Of a DNA stretch of 64,000 nucleotides, positions 35,961 through 45,393 are shown one piece after another. Within the stretch, counting starts at the first letter, position 1, and each line of letters opens with the position of its first letter. Under the pieces are notes generated by a model, which was given only the letters and a program-made list of their open reading frames with translations, did no database searches and had not been told where the DNA came from. Made by a program: the position numbers and the translations under genes. The DNA is from Sulfitobacter sp. M39. Its GTDB lineage: Bacteria; Pseudomonadota; Alphaproteobacteria; Rhodobacterales; Rhodobacteraceae. The stretch covers positions 1,178,001 through 1,242,000 of the forward strand of contig NZ_WMDZ01000001.1 of NCBI RefSeq assembly GCF_021735935.1. Direction: 5' to 3'.

Positions 35961-37479
35961 GACGTGTTCCTCCTGTAGTGCGTAGCCCGTCATATCGTGC
36001 GACATTGGCCTCGGGCTCCTTATTCAAAGAAAGGGCCGCAGGCGGGGTCACATCGGGCTGGTCTATCGGTGCGCCATCCACCAGCCTGTGAAGTAGGTTC
36101 AAGACATGGGTTTTTGTTGGTACGCCCGCATCCAGCGCCATTTCCACCGCGCAAAGCACGGCCTGTTCGTCATGGTGGAGCACCAAGGACAGAACGTCGA
36201 CCATCTCGCGGTCACCACCTGGCCTACGCAACATATGATCCTGCAGCTTCCGGAACCCTTCTGGCATCTCAACGAAGGGCGCCCCGTTGCGCAGCGCGCC
36301 GGGTTTGCGTTGAACCACCGCCAGATAATGGTGCCAGTCATAAATAACGCGCCCTGGCTGACGGTGTGAGCGTTCAATAATGCGCTCATGCGTGCAGACC
36401 ACATGGCCTTCGGCGACGATGACCAGCCGTTCAGGATAGATGCGGAGACTGACAGGGCGGTTCGCAAAGCTGGCAGGCACTGAGTAGCGATTACGGTCGA
36501 ATGCTATCAGACAAGTGGGGGATACCCGCTTGCTCTGCTCGACAAAGCCGTCAAACATTGTGGGCAGTGGCATCAGCGCGGCCTTCTCGGCGTCCCAGAC
36601 ATCCGCAATATTGCCAGGCAATCTGCCATGCGGTGTCTCGGCCCACAGAAGCTTGCAGCGCTCCTCCAGCCATTCATTCAGCGCATTGAGGTTCGGAAAG
36701 GCGGGCATGAGTTGCCAAAGCCGATGGCGGGCGTCGCGCACATTCTTCTCAACCTGACCTTTCTCCCACCCTGCCGCGGGATTGCAGAACTCAGGGTCAA
36801 AGACATAATGGCTGGTCATCGCAAGGAACCGTGCGTTTACATCGCGCTTCTTTCCGACGCCAATCCGGTCGACGGCTGTCTTCATGTTGTCATAGACGCC
36901 ACGCCCCGGAACACCCTCAAACACTCGAAAGCCATGCCAGTGGGCATCGAACAGCATCTCATGCGTTTGCAGCCGATAGGCCCGGACCAGAAATGCGCGG
37001 CTGTGAGACAGCTTGATATGGGCGACCTGAAGCTTGAGGCGTTCGCCCCCGACATAGGCCCAGTCCTCGCTCCAGTCGAATTGGAACGCCTCGCCTGGCT
37101 GAAAGACCAACGGCACGAAAACACCACGGTCAGTCGTATGTTGAGCACGCTGTCGTTCGCCCTTCCAGTTCCGCACGAAGGCCGCGACACGCTCATATGA
37201 ACCATCAAAACCGAGCTGAACCAGATCCGCATGCATCTGCTTGGCCGTTCGCCGTTCCTTCCGTGATTTACGCTGCTCAGACAGCAACCAGCCTGTCAGC
37301 TTATCAGCATAAGGGTCCAACTTGCTCGGTCGGTTCAAAATCTGGAACTCGGGCTCAACTATCCCTGTCCGCAGATACTTCTTGATCGTGTTGCGAGACA
37401 CCCCTGTCCGGCGCGCAATCTCGCGGATGGGCATCTTGTCTCGCAGAGCCCATTTCCGAATAATCCTCAGAAATCCCAT
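35950..37479 (-). CDS. istA: IstA transposase (IS21 family)
   Basis: A 509-residue DDE transposase. The start at 37479 ([16 protein letters not shown]) leads straight into the helix-turn-helix [21 protein letters not shown]. Catalytic residues of the RNase-H fold are visible in [28 protein letters not shown] and the glutamate of [13 protein letters not shown]. The C-terminal beta-barrel region follows ([23 protein letters not shown]). It is intact, so the element may still be active. Confidence 0.95.
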   Translation of the reverse strand: MGFLRIIRKWALRDKMPIREIARRTGVSRNTIKKYLRTGIVEPEFQILNRPSKLDPYADKLTGWLLSEQRKSRKERRTAKQMHADLVQLGFDGSYERVAAFVRNWKGERQRAQHTTDRGVFVPLVFQPGEAFQFDWSEDWAYVGGERLKLQVAHIKLSHSRAFLVRAYRLQTHEMLFDAHWHGFRVFEGVPGRGVYDNMKTAVDRIGVGKKRDVNARFLAMTSHYVFDPEFCNPAAGWEKGQVEKNVRDARHRLWQLMPAFPNLNALNEWLEERCKLLWAETPHGRLPGNIADVWDAEKAALMPLPTMFDGFVEQSKRVSPTCLIAFDRNRYSVPASFANRPVSLRIYPERLVIVAEGHVVCTHERIIERSHRQPGRVIYDWHHYLAVVQRKPGALRNGAPFVEMPEGFRKLQDHMLRRPGGDREMVDVLSLVLHHDEQAVLCAVEMALDAGVPTKTHVLNLLHRLVDGAPIDQPDVTPPAALSLNKEPEANVARYDGLRTTGGTRHAS

Positions 37480-37530
37480 GTCTAACACTCCAATAGCTCC
37501 CAGCTGATTCAAGCAGGGGCAAGGTTGCAC

Positions 37531-37587
37531 ATGGGTCAATTCTCAATGACAATTTCTACAGTTGCCGGGTCAGTTCTCGGTGACAAT
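37531..37587. repeat. IS21 right terminal repeats R2 and R1
   Basis: Two inverted copies of the terminal repeat (37531-37553 and 37564-37587), each ending GACAAT on the plus strand, separated by ten bases. Confidence 0.82.
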
Positions 37588-37592
37588 CAACA

Positions 37593-37997
37593 GTTAGGAT
37601 CTACTCGCTAGATCAGGGGCGCGTAACTCCGGACCGATTGAAGGAGTTGATCATCGAAGCCCATAGAGGGTCCAAGGCAATCAGCGATGGGGCTAGAGCC
37701 GCTGCTGCTGAACGTCGTGCCAAGGGTCAGTTGCTGGGCAATCGTTCCACCTTACACATCGCTCAGCGCAATGGGTGTGTGCGCAACAAGGCAAGGGCAG
37801 ATAAGAAGGTGCATGACCTTGCTGAAATCTTCCGGTCTCATTCTCGGTTGCTTTCTCTCACCCACCGGGAGCTCAGTTTAACGCTCAATAGCATGGGTTT
37901 CTTGAACCAGATCAACGGTTCGGAGAGGGTCCACTGGACGAAGGGCTCGATCCGGACTCCTCGTGCTAAAGCCTTCCAAATATTAGCAAGAATTTAG
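37593..37997 (+). pseudogene. serine recombinase fragment, 5' part missing
   Basis: The frame is open from the IS right end to a stop at 37997 and encodes 134 residues of the C-terminal half of a resolvase/invertase-type serine recombinase. It shows DRLKELIIEAHRGSKAISDGARAAAAERRAKGQLLGN (the linker helix and catalytic-domain end), then ADKKVHDLAEIFRSHSRLLSLTHRELSLTLNSMGF and WTKGSIRTPRAKAFQIL, the helix-turn-helix part. The catalytic serine domain is absent, so it is dead. Such genes mark mobile DNA and suggest an integrated element next to the IS. Confidence 0.75.
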
Positions 37998-38439
37998 TCC
38001 CGCAGGGTAGGATCTATGTCTTACCACTCCGGCGCTGTAGCACGCCGGGGTGGCCCCATGGCCCCAGATGAAATTTAACACTGAAAACGCCGTATCGCAA
38101 GTCAGGCAACCGTGCGGCACTCTCTGAGTGAAGGGCAAGCAAACGTGTCAAAACGGTTCGTATAGATCGCGATCACCGGCAATGCTACGCCAGTGCACCT
38201 GCCGCAAGCTCTTGGCGATCTGGGGTGACTGTGCCTCACGACAAACATGATACGCGCAGTAGGGCGTGTCCACAAGTCCCGATCCCCTGAAAGCCAACAG
38301 ACGATAGCTGTTCCCATTGAACCAGGGGGGGGGGGGGAGGCAAGCTGAGTTACTCCCAATTTACTGGACAGGATCTAGCGTAAATTAAGCTACTATTTAA
38401 ACCTGCTGATCGGGGTGGGTTGTTTCCATTCGCTGCCAG
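37998..38439. other. non-coding stretch with G13 tract
   Basis: No gene is supported here. A 13-base G tract lies at 38325-38337. Open frames are short and lack family character. Confidence 0.6.
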
Positions 38440-38538
38440 GGGCGAAATGCGGGCGTCCTTGATACACTGATCGAGAGCTTCAACGGCAGCCTGAGAGAGG
38501 AGCTGATGAAAGAAGAGTGCCTAAATAGGTTAGTTTAA
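38440..38538 (+). pseudogene. IS3-type transposase scrap
   Basis: The translation GRNAGVLDTLIESFNGSLREELM... has the end-of-catalytic-core motif of IS3 OrfB (normally xNAFIESFNGxLRDE). Only about 32 residues remain before a stop that overlaps the end of the coupling-protein gene. It is a relic and marks another past insertion. Confidence 0.7.
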
Positions 38539-40394
38539 GCTTTAGCATCTTTAAGAAGTTTCTTCTTGCGACGAATTTCAACACTGAATTGCCTAACCTG
38601 TTTCTCTTCGATTGTTCGATCAGGCTGCGGCTCAGGTTTGGATACAAAGGGTGTCGTTTGAATCATTGGGTTCGTTGAAAAAATTCCAGAGAATGCTGGG
38701 TCAGAATAATATATCGGTTTTCTCGCGATTACGGGTTCGTCTCCATATACTGAGAGTAGCATTTCATCTTTTTCCAGATCCAGCACCGTAGATGCTGGAA
38801 CCATGAATATGTCTTCCATCGCGTTCGCCATCATTGGTGTGGCACATCCAAATGCCTGAAACACTTTACAGTTGTTGATAATAGTCGGCCAAACATTTGG
38901 ATAAGCTGTCTGAAGTTGAGATAGATCTTGCCAGAATGACCACACTTGCACCCCGTATCCTCGGAGAAGCGTTTTAGCTGCAACAAATTCATCAACATAA
39001 CCAAGTTGTGCTACTTCATCCATCAGAAATAAAGTCGATTTTTCCGGGCGCGACTTCCGCGTTACCAAAACGTTAATCAGTCCTTTGAAAAGCGTAGATA
39101 AAAGTTGAGAGTGCGTCGCTAAGCGGTGCGGAGGAAAGACTAAGTATACTGAAGTCCCCACCCCCTCGCGGAATTTATCCAGATCCAAGCTGGAGTTAGA
39201 GATAGTTTTGCGAATACCAGCAGAGTTGAGGTAGCCCAGCCCATTGTGGAGAACTGTGATCATGCTTCCCCAAGTTTTGTCTGGTGTTCCTGAGATCATC
39301 GCCGAAACTCGTTCGGTTAAATCCCGACGCGAGCTCATCATGCGTAATATCGCAACGGGATAAGAGATATCATATGTATCTCCGGCCGAAAGGAAACGTT
39401 TCACTCTCTTCTGAATGCTTGCCTGTTGAAAAGCTGCGGGAAATGAAGCCCTAGCTTCCGCTAGCAATATTTCCATGGTTCGGTCATCTGGATCCGACGC
39501 GCAAAACGAGCGGATAGCAGTGGCAAAGTCTTGATTTGCAATCTCTACTTCTTTGTCAGTGAAACCGAATAGTGCGTCCGTCTCATTATCGCACATCAAC
39601 TCTTGTTGCACTGCTGTTATTACATGAGATGTAGTTAATTCGCCGGATTGCAGCGCTTGATGCTGACGGTAAGCTTCTTCAACCTGCCATGGGTGGAGAG
39701 AAAACCTAGATATAACTTGTTGAAATTCAGCATTTTCCTCAACCCTCTTCTCCAAAGGACTTTGTTTCGACACAAGACTATTACGCTCCTGCGGAAAGCA
39801 AAACAAATCATCCAACAGGTCGTGAATGGTCCCGCCATCAGGATCATTGGCATAGAAGTCTATTAGGCCTGCAAGAATGCTTGTTGCTGACATATCCCAA
39901 AATGGATCGGCGCTACCTCCCCTAGAGCTTTGCATTAACATCCCTGCCAAAGCTTGGGCTGAAGTGGGATCGCTGTCGGCGAGATACGGGAGGAGATCGA
40001 AGACATTAATCCCTCCAGCTTCACAGCCTTCCACAGGCATAGAACTAACAACCCCGAAGGGATCAATAAGACATATATCTTGACCTAGTTCATTACGCCT
40101 CGCCGCAGTAACAGCGAAATTTTCCCCCTTGGGGTCAATAATAACAAGATCTCCCTGATGCCTTAGAGCGGCTGGGATTACACACGCAACACCTTTTCCT
40201 GCTCCGGTAGGTGCGATCGTGATTAGGTGCCCCTCACCATGAAAGATGTATGGATCTAGAAACCCATTTTGGGGAGTGAAATCGTCATTGCCAAAACTAA
40301 AGCCGAACGGAGTTTTTTTGTGTTGCTCTTCAAGGGAATACCCGACAAGGAGACCAGGTTCTTCGATCTTGGGTGGAAGGAGGTTCTTAGGCAT
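38535..40394 (-). CDS. TraG/VirD4-family coupling ATPase without membrane anchor
   Basis: A 619-residue ATPase of the conjugation coupling-protein family. Walker A is APTGAGKGVACVIPAAL (about residues 61-77), followed by GDLVIIDPKGENFAVTAARR, and Walker B lies in STLFLMDEVAQLGYVDEF (about 453-470); a late ...LVFPPHRLATHSQLL segment is also usual. Typical coupling proteins start with two membrane helices; here the protein begins MPKNLLPPKIEEP, only 55 residues before the Walker A, with no helix. The neighbouring 640-residue membrane protein could supply the anchor. No relaxase or VirB genes are in the window. The AT-rich base use differs from the left half of the window. Confidence 0.87.
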   Translation of the reverse strand: MPKNLLPPKIEEPGLLVGYSLEEQHKKTPFGFSFGNDDFTPQNGFLDPYIFHGEGHLITIAPTGAGKGVACVIPAALRHQGDLVIIDPKGENFAVTAARRNELGQDICLIDPFGVVSSMPVEGCEAGGINVFDLLPYLADSDPTSAQALAGMLMQSSRGGSADPFWDMSATSILAGLIDFYANDPDGGTIHDLLDDLFCFPQERNSLVSKQSPLEKRVEENAEFQQVISRFSLHPWQVEEAYRQHQALQSGELTTSHVITAVQQELMCDNETDALFGFTDKEVEIANQDFATAIRSFCASDPDDRTMEILLAEARASFPAAFQQASIQKRVKRFLSAGDTYDISYPVAILRMMSSRRDLTERVSAMISGTPDKTWGSMITVLHNGLGYLNSAGIRKTISNSSLDLDKFREGVGTSVYLVFPPHRLATHSQLLSTLFKGLINVLVTRKSRPEKSTLFLMDEVAQLGYVDEFVAAKTLLRGYGVQVWSFWQDLSQLQTAYPNVWPTIINNCKVFQAFGCATPMMANAMEDIFMVPASTVLDLEKDEMLLSVYGDEPVIARKPIYYSDPAFSGIFSTNPMIQTTPFVSKPEPQPDRTIEEKQVRQFSVEIRRKKKLLKDAKA

Positions 40395-40425
40395 GTGGTG
40401 GATGACTCACACTGAAATAATGAAA

Positions 40426-42348
40426 TTAGGTTGAAAATGGATCTTGCTCCCAGTTTGGACTCAGATGCCATCCATTTGGCTTTCGACTAGAGTATACATT
40501 CTCACCAGCCTCGATCGGCACGGGGAATACGTCCGAAGACACGACTGCTTGCTGTCCGTTAAAGTCTGAAAACAGATCTGGGGCGCGGTTGGGTTCATTT
40601 GCGTCAGATGAACCTGATTGAGTTTCTTCTTCCGGACTCACTATTTCATGGGCATTCCATGGAGCAGACTTTCCGCCACTGGACTCTGAAGCAGAGTATA
40701 TCGAATTTACTAGCGTTGCCTCCCGAGCCGGTGCGATCAGCTCCTGAGTGTAAAAGCCTAATCTAGAGGGAACAACACTAATAAAATCAGATCGTTCTTG
40801 GCTAGCTTGGAAGTCTTTCGGTAAATCTTTAGGTGTAATAGAATTCTCCAAGATATCTGTTAGCTCCTTCGGATATAATCGCGCTAAGTCGTAAAGAAAC
40901 GCCAGGCCGATATTTATTCGCCATTTCTCTCGAGCATGATGTTTAGGGAAAGAGCTGACCAAAAGAGCTGTGTCGGGGGCAATAATCATTCCAGCCACCA
41001 AATTTCTTAACTTCGCATGCCAGGCCCCATTGGCAGCTGCATGTCTGAATAACACCATCTCGGCTCTGACATGCTTTGAAAATGCACCTGGGCCGAAATT
41101 CTTTGCTATGGCTTCAGATAGCTTTTCAATTGATTCCAATACTTCTTTTTCGGTGTCCCGATTAACAGAAATTTTACCTACTTCTTCCGCATAGTCAATT
41201 GCTGATTCGTCAAAATCCTCTAAAAGGCAATTTAGATTGTTTTCTGCTCTCTTGAGGCTCTTACTTGCGGTTTGCCAAGTGAGTGGGTTCTCAGTATCCC
41301 TATCAAGCTCCGCAAGATCGCCACTCAATTCGCTAATTTGGTCTATCGCTTCACGAATTGCTTTAAACTCTTCGCCTGCACTGGTTTTAATCGCCAATAG
41401 TTGCTCAGTGATCTCACGTAGTTCGTGTTCAAAAGCCTCTGTTGCCGCATTCAAACCATTGACCTGCGAGCGAAACCCTTGTTTCAGTTGCGAAAATTGG
41501 GCGGTTAATACAGAAAGCACCTCGCGCTCACAAATACTTTGAATGTCTTTCATTGTGTGATCGTCTTGAAGTGATGCTCTGACTTTTGCTGAAATATCCG
41601 TAAAGTTGTCGTGATTTAAGTTGTTGTTCCGTGTATACCTATACAGTCCGAATACGCGAGCCAAGTGGAGAGTAAGTGATCTATTTGAGGGTCCGGACTC
41701 TTTGTCATCTGACGCAGCATATTTAGTGTCCCATAACGCTTGGAGATTAATGCCGCCCGTCGGTGCTGCTCCAGACCTATCGACTGCTTCCCAAAGGTTT
41801 TGCTGCGCCCTTTGAAAAGCCTGCGAATATTTTTGGTCCGTTTCAGTTTGGAAGCCTAGCGGAGCTCCAACTCCTTCGTCTATCCTTTTAAGGAGTTGCC
41901 AGGCCGTATGATCGACGAAATCTTCTGCAATTTGAAATATATCTTCAATACGGCCTTGAAGATCGCGGTGGCTCTCAAGGTCCTGTTTGGCGACCTGAAA
42001 AAAACGTCTTTTTGCTGAATTTTCCTCATATGAAATTGCATTATTGTTTGCTGATGTCTGTGCCCGATAAGCTGCCTGGGCAACCAGTGTAGCAGCGAAC
42101 GCACCAGCGAGGGCCACCGCTACTCCCATCGCTTTTTCTGATGCATCCAGCTCAAGACGGCCAAGATATGATATTAATCCGGTCTCTGGAGCCTTATCAA
42201 ACAAAGTTGCTACTAAGAAAAAGGCTGCGATACCTAAAGATGTTATGCAAAGCAGTAGAAATAGGGTGTCACGATATTCTTTAGGCTTATAGCGGCCGAC
42301 CTCATTTGTTGTAACTGAGGCCGATTTTTTATTTCTTTTGGACGTCAC
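40426..42348 (-). CDS. uncharacterised coiled-coil membrane protein paired with the coupling ATPase
   Basis: A 640-residue protein I do not recognise. Two membrane helices are near the N-terminus (TLFLLLCITSLGIAAFFLVATLF and MGVAVALAGAFAATLVAQAAY), so both ends face the cytoplasm. A long helical region follows, with heptad-like stretches around FSQLKQGFRSQVNGLNAATEAFEHELREI and ESIEKLSEAIAKNF, then a mixed domain and a Ser/Asn/Glu-rich tail (EEETQSGSSDANEPNRAPD). It ends 31 bases before the ATPase gene starts on the same strand, so the two form a likely operon. A scaffold or membrane anchor for the ATPase is a reasonable guess. Confidence 0.75.
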   Translation of the reverse strand: MTSKRNKKSASVTTNEVGRYKPKEYRDTLFLLLCITSLGIAAFFLVATLFDKAPETGLISYLGRLELDASEKAMGVAVALAGAFAATLVAQAAYRAQTSANNNAISYEENSAKRRFFQVAKQDLESHRDLQGRIEDIFQIAEDFVDHTAWQLLKRIDEGVGAPLGFQTETDQKYSQAFQRAQQNLWEAVDRSGAAPTGGINLQALWDTKYAASDDKESGPSNRSLTLHLARVFGLYRYTRNNNLNHDNFTDISAKVRASLQDDHTMKDIQSICEREVLSVLTAQFSQLKQGFRSQVNGLNAATEAFEHELREITEQLLAIKTSAGEEFKAIREAIDQISELSGDLAELDRDTENPLTWQTASKSLKRAENNLNCLLEDFDESAIDYAEEVGKISVNRDTEKEVLESIEKLSEAIAKNFGPGAFSKHVRAEMVLFRHAAANGAWHAKLRNLVAGMIIAPDTALLVSSFPKHHAREKWRINIGLAFLYDLARLYPKELTDILENSITPKDLPKDFQASQERSDFISVVPSRLGFYTQELIAPAREATLVNSIYSASESSGGKSAPWNAHEIVSPEEETQSGSSDANEPNRAPDLFSDFNGQQAVVSSDVFPVPIEAGENVYSSRKPNGWHLSPNWEQDPFST

Positions 42349-43616
42349 GAGGTATCTCTTTATTATCTGGATGCCAAGCTAATAGGGAGGGCTATTCCAA
42401 TAGTGAATTACTCACACGTTTTGGTTGATCTCTTTATGGCAGTCAAGTTTTAATCGTTATACTGTTTTCGAAAATCTTAATTTATTTTTAACGGTGAGGG
42501 GGGGGGCTAACGGACGGTCCTCCGCTGCATTGCTGCTTCCTAAATTGTCGAAACCTATGTCATTGTGTGGGTCGTTTAAGTTTATGAGTTTATTTCTCTA
42601 TTGTGCAGACGGCGTAGTTTTATGTGCGCCGCACTCCTGACCTTTTAGGTGCGCGGCTGATATTTAAAGCATAATGATAAGAATCGCCGGTTCCCATTGG
42701 AAATTCGCAGCACATTGGATCTAAAGGCAAAAGCGCCGAAGCTTCTGTTTCGCAGCGTTGATCAATTCGGCAGCCTTTAATCTGATATGTTAAAGGTGCG
42801 AGGCGTTAATTGTAGACCCTATAATATATGCGCGGAAGGAGAGCCCTGAAATTGCGCAAATAAGCGTTGTAGTAGTGCGAATTGCGTCGATCGGAAGTGC
42901 CCCTTCCGCTTGTGCACAAGCCACTGTAGCTCGCTGATGGGCACCGCTGTGGGTTCGTCCTCAGGCCTCGTAGCATTTGACATCACCGATTGAGTAGTCT
43001 TGGCAGCAGTCTAATAGGCTCCGCAAGGTTAACGCTATCATTGTGTAACCTGTAAGTGTTGGGGCCATGGGGCCGGAGTGTCTCGCTCACTTTTTCCTGA
43101 ATCAGGCGCGTGATCACGCGCGCCTCTCTAGTCTAGGCGATCAATCGCATCTGGTTGCAAATATCGAGGAAGATGTCGATGTTTCTGGTGTGGTAACCCA
43201 CTCTTCAAATACCGCACCGACGAGTGCTTCGCAGGAATAGAGCGAGTTGATGCCAAACAGAGCCGCGCTGCTGTCTCTGGCAGAAGCCTGCCATTCGACG
43301 ACCGGCTGACATGATCACGCACTTTGCACCGTCCAGACTATAACAATTACTCATGCTGTTCTCTATTCCGATAGCTTTCATGCCCCCGATAGGAAGCATA
43401 TTATTTTAATTGTGTTGTAGGATGTCGTTTGTTGGTGCTTCTTCGCCATGGAGGGCATGTCAGTCAAGGGGAGCTGATCCATGCCTGATATGCATTACAA
43501 TGTAAGTAAGAGTTTAAGTGTTTGTATTGTATGTGAATAATAGATTTATGCCTTGCTTTGATGTGATGTATGAACAAGCCTTATGCGATGTTATTGCAAA
43601 CCTAGGAGCCAGGAGC
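42349..43616. other. 1.27-kb AT-rich stretch without a convincing gene
   Basis: Several short frames on both strands break up without family character. A 9-base G tract lies at 42498-42506 and a TATAAT at 42820-42825. On the minus strand about 43140-43300 all three frames are open for 35-64 residues, which suggests a decayed coding region that I cannot name. Confidence 0.55.
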
Positions 43617-43824
43617 ATGAAACACTATGATGAAGAGCCAGATGATATTCCGGATGCGGATAGAGCTCCTGTAGAGAGTGAGGATCCTGGACCCAATGAC
43701 CTTCAACATGCCACGGCCATGGCATAGACAATTTAAGCTCAGAGCCGTAGAGCGTGGCATAAGCATGAAGGCGCTTATGCTGGAAATCGTTGCTGAATGG
43801 TAGGAAAAACAGGCAAAGAAATGA
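43617..43824 (+). pseudogene. broken ribbon-helix-helix plasmid-type gene
   Basis: A frame starts at 43617 after AGGAGC and encodes the acidic leader MKHYDEEPDDIPDADRAPVE...LQHATAMA, stopping at 43727. A second frame (43708-43803) reads PWHRQFKLRAVERGISMKALMLEIVAEW then TAG, and continues after the stop as EKQAKK to 43824. Joined, they make one short RHH-type protein of the kind coded on Rhodobacterales plasmids, broken by one frameshift and one stop codon. The join is inferred from the pattern of the second part. Confidence 0.6.
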
Positions 43825-43926
43825 CGCTCCGAGGAAAGCGATGGGAAAGCTAAGCTGGTCCAGTGCAACGCTTCACCGGTGCTATAGAAAAAAGGAGGCA
43901 AACTAACTAGATTTCAGCCGAGTCCG

Positions 43927-44848
43927 CTATGCGCTTTCATAGCTTTGCTCGATAAGCGGCATAGCCTTCTCCATATCGCTGAGCGATCGGACCGTTACTT
44001 CGAGATCACCAGTTCCAAAATGGCCAATTTTCCGAACATTACGGGTAAACCCGTCGATCAACTCTACAGTGTCAGGGTTCATTTTTAAATAAAGCACGAC
44101 CTTCTTGTCTTGGTTCTTCACTTCAACACAGGCAAAATTCTTGATCCGCTCGAAGGCAAAATAATTCTTTAAAGTCTTGTGCTGCACGCCGTCGCCCAAT
44201 CCCATCAGATAGTCCTTCGACGCCAGATAGAGGTCTGTCAGGCCAGTGTCGGCCTTGGAGGGATAATCCGTGACAGTGATATACTTCGCCTTCGCAGCGG
44301 CTGAATTGTTGCCAGTGACGGTGGTTGCCGCAGTTGACAGCGATACCGCCGCATTGATCTGTTCTAGCAGCAGAAGGTCATCACCAAACCTCACATAGCG
44401 GAGCAGGTCTATATTGCGGTTCATCTGCTTGATGGCATGCTCATCAAACTTACTGAAATCCCCGGCTATGCAGATCAGGCGAGGGGAGGACCATTCAACA
44501 GATTGTGCGGCCTCAACCCCAAATGTCTTAAGCACCAACATCTCGAAATCACCGCGATGGGTCACCAGCCAATCCAGATAGAGCAGACCCTGATTGATGA
44601 CCTTCATATTGGTTGAGCGTTTGTATTCGATGATGACTGGGAAACGGTTTTAGTCCAGCGCAAGGGTGTCCGTGCGCCCGCCATGCTAAGTGCCAGTCGA
44701 GAACTCTGACGCCAAGAACCGGACACCGAGCAAGGTCTCCAGATTTTTCTCTATCAATGTGTGAAGTGATTTCTCTAGCGTGAGACCTGTGCTGAGCACT
44801 TCGCTCGCATTGTTGTTAACCAAGCGAAACAATTTCCAGGTCACTCAT
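43927..44848 (-). pseudogene. DUF91/DUF5655-type nuclease-like gene with frameshift and stops
   Basis: The intact 3' part (43927-44607) encodes 226 residues with the DUF5655 tail (NFACVEVKNQDKKVVLYLKMN, then IGHFGTGDLEVTVRSLSDMEKAM). Reading upstream in the same frame gives FPVIIEYKRSTN, a PD-(D/E)XK-type core motif, but the frame is cut by TAA at 44650-44652 and TAG at 44686-44688. Further up, the original start at 44848 (MSDLEIV) needs a frameshift near codon six to join LFRLVNNNASEVLSTGLTLEKSL. The protein was a ~307-residue nuclease-like protein, now dead or expressed only as the C-terminal part. Confidence 0.8.
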
Positions 44849-45393
44849 GCTCAAATCCTTGATCGAAGAAATAGGGCCGTCAAATTATGGGGACATCAAA
44901 GAATCAACGATGTCGGCTCATAGCCTGATTCTCAGGCCACCCAAATCGAGTCTTAGTATAAAGGAGGGAAAACCATTGAAGTAAGGAAGGTTACCATGAG
45001 CAAAAAAACTGTAACACACAACTGCCACGCATGTCACACATGCTATGCGGTAAGTTCTTGAAAGTATTCAATTTGGTGTGTTGGCTGGGATGGTAGGATT
45101 TTCTGCCATAATATCAGTACCTTGATAACATTTGAAAGTTTGTCCGGTTTGTCTTCTTGAGAATAGGTTTGAGTCGAATATGTGTCGCAGTCAAGCGTGT
45201 TGGAGATGGCCGGAGACTTCGATCCAGAGCGGATTTGGCAGTAATAAAGCCAAAACCTTTAAGCTCACACAAAGTTTGGTGCGCAAATCCATCTGAATGA
45301 ATGGCTCTGCGCACCTTCGTATGGTTTCAATCGGGCTCAATCACGTGTGTCGGTGGCATGACCGATAACAACATTCGGTGTCGTGGTGAAACT
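44849..45393. other. 545-base gap with one tiny Cys/His frame
   Basis: No clear gene. A 21-codon frame at 44996-45061 (plus) after GGAAGG reads MSKKTVTHNCHACHTCYAVSS. Other frames lack character. Confidence 0.55.

Larger units (their letters stand above)
35096..37592 (-). mobile_element. complete IS21-family insertion sequence (istA, istB)
   Basis: 2497 bases bounded by TGTTGATTGTCAC ... GTGACAATCAACA. Each end carries two related ~24-base repeats (left 35101-35124 and 35125-35148; right 37531-37553 and 37564-37587) with the core TTGTCA-N-TGA-N-AC/TTGACCC, typical of the multiple transposase sites of IS21 elements. istA and istB are intact and overlap. The bases outside the two ends (left GGTCGGC, right GTTAGGA) show no duplication of 4-8 bases, so the element or its flanks were rearranged after insertion. 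Confidence 0.93.

Noticed and set aside
35205..35978. 257-codon frame antisense to istB
   Set aside because: istB has Walker motifs and the correct place in the IS; the antisense frame has none.
43128..43399. three parallel minus-strand frames of 35-64 codons
   Set aside because: Looks like decayed coding DNA, but no frame can be tied to a known protein.
45114..45314. 66-codon minus-strand frame
   Set aside because: Some protein-like stretches but no start signal, partner or family; left as part of the gap.
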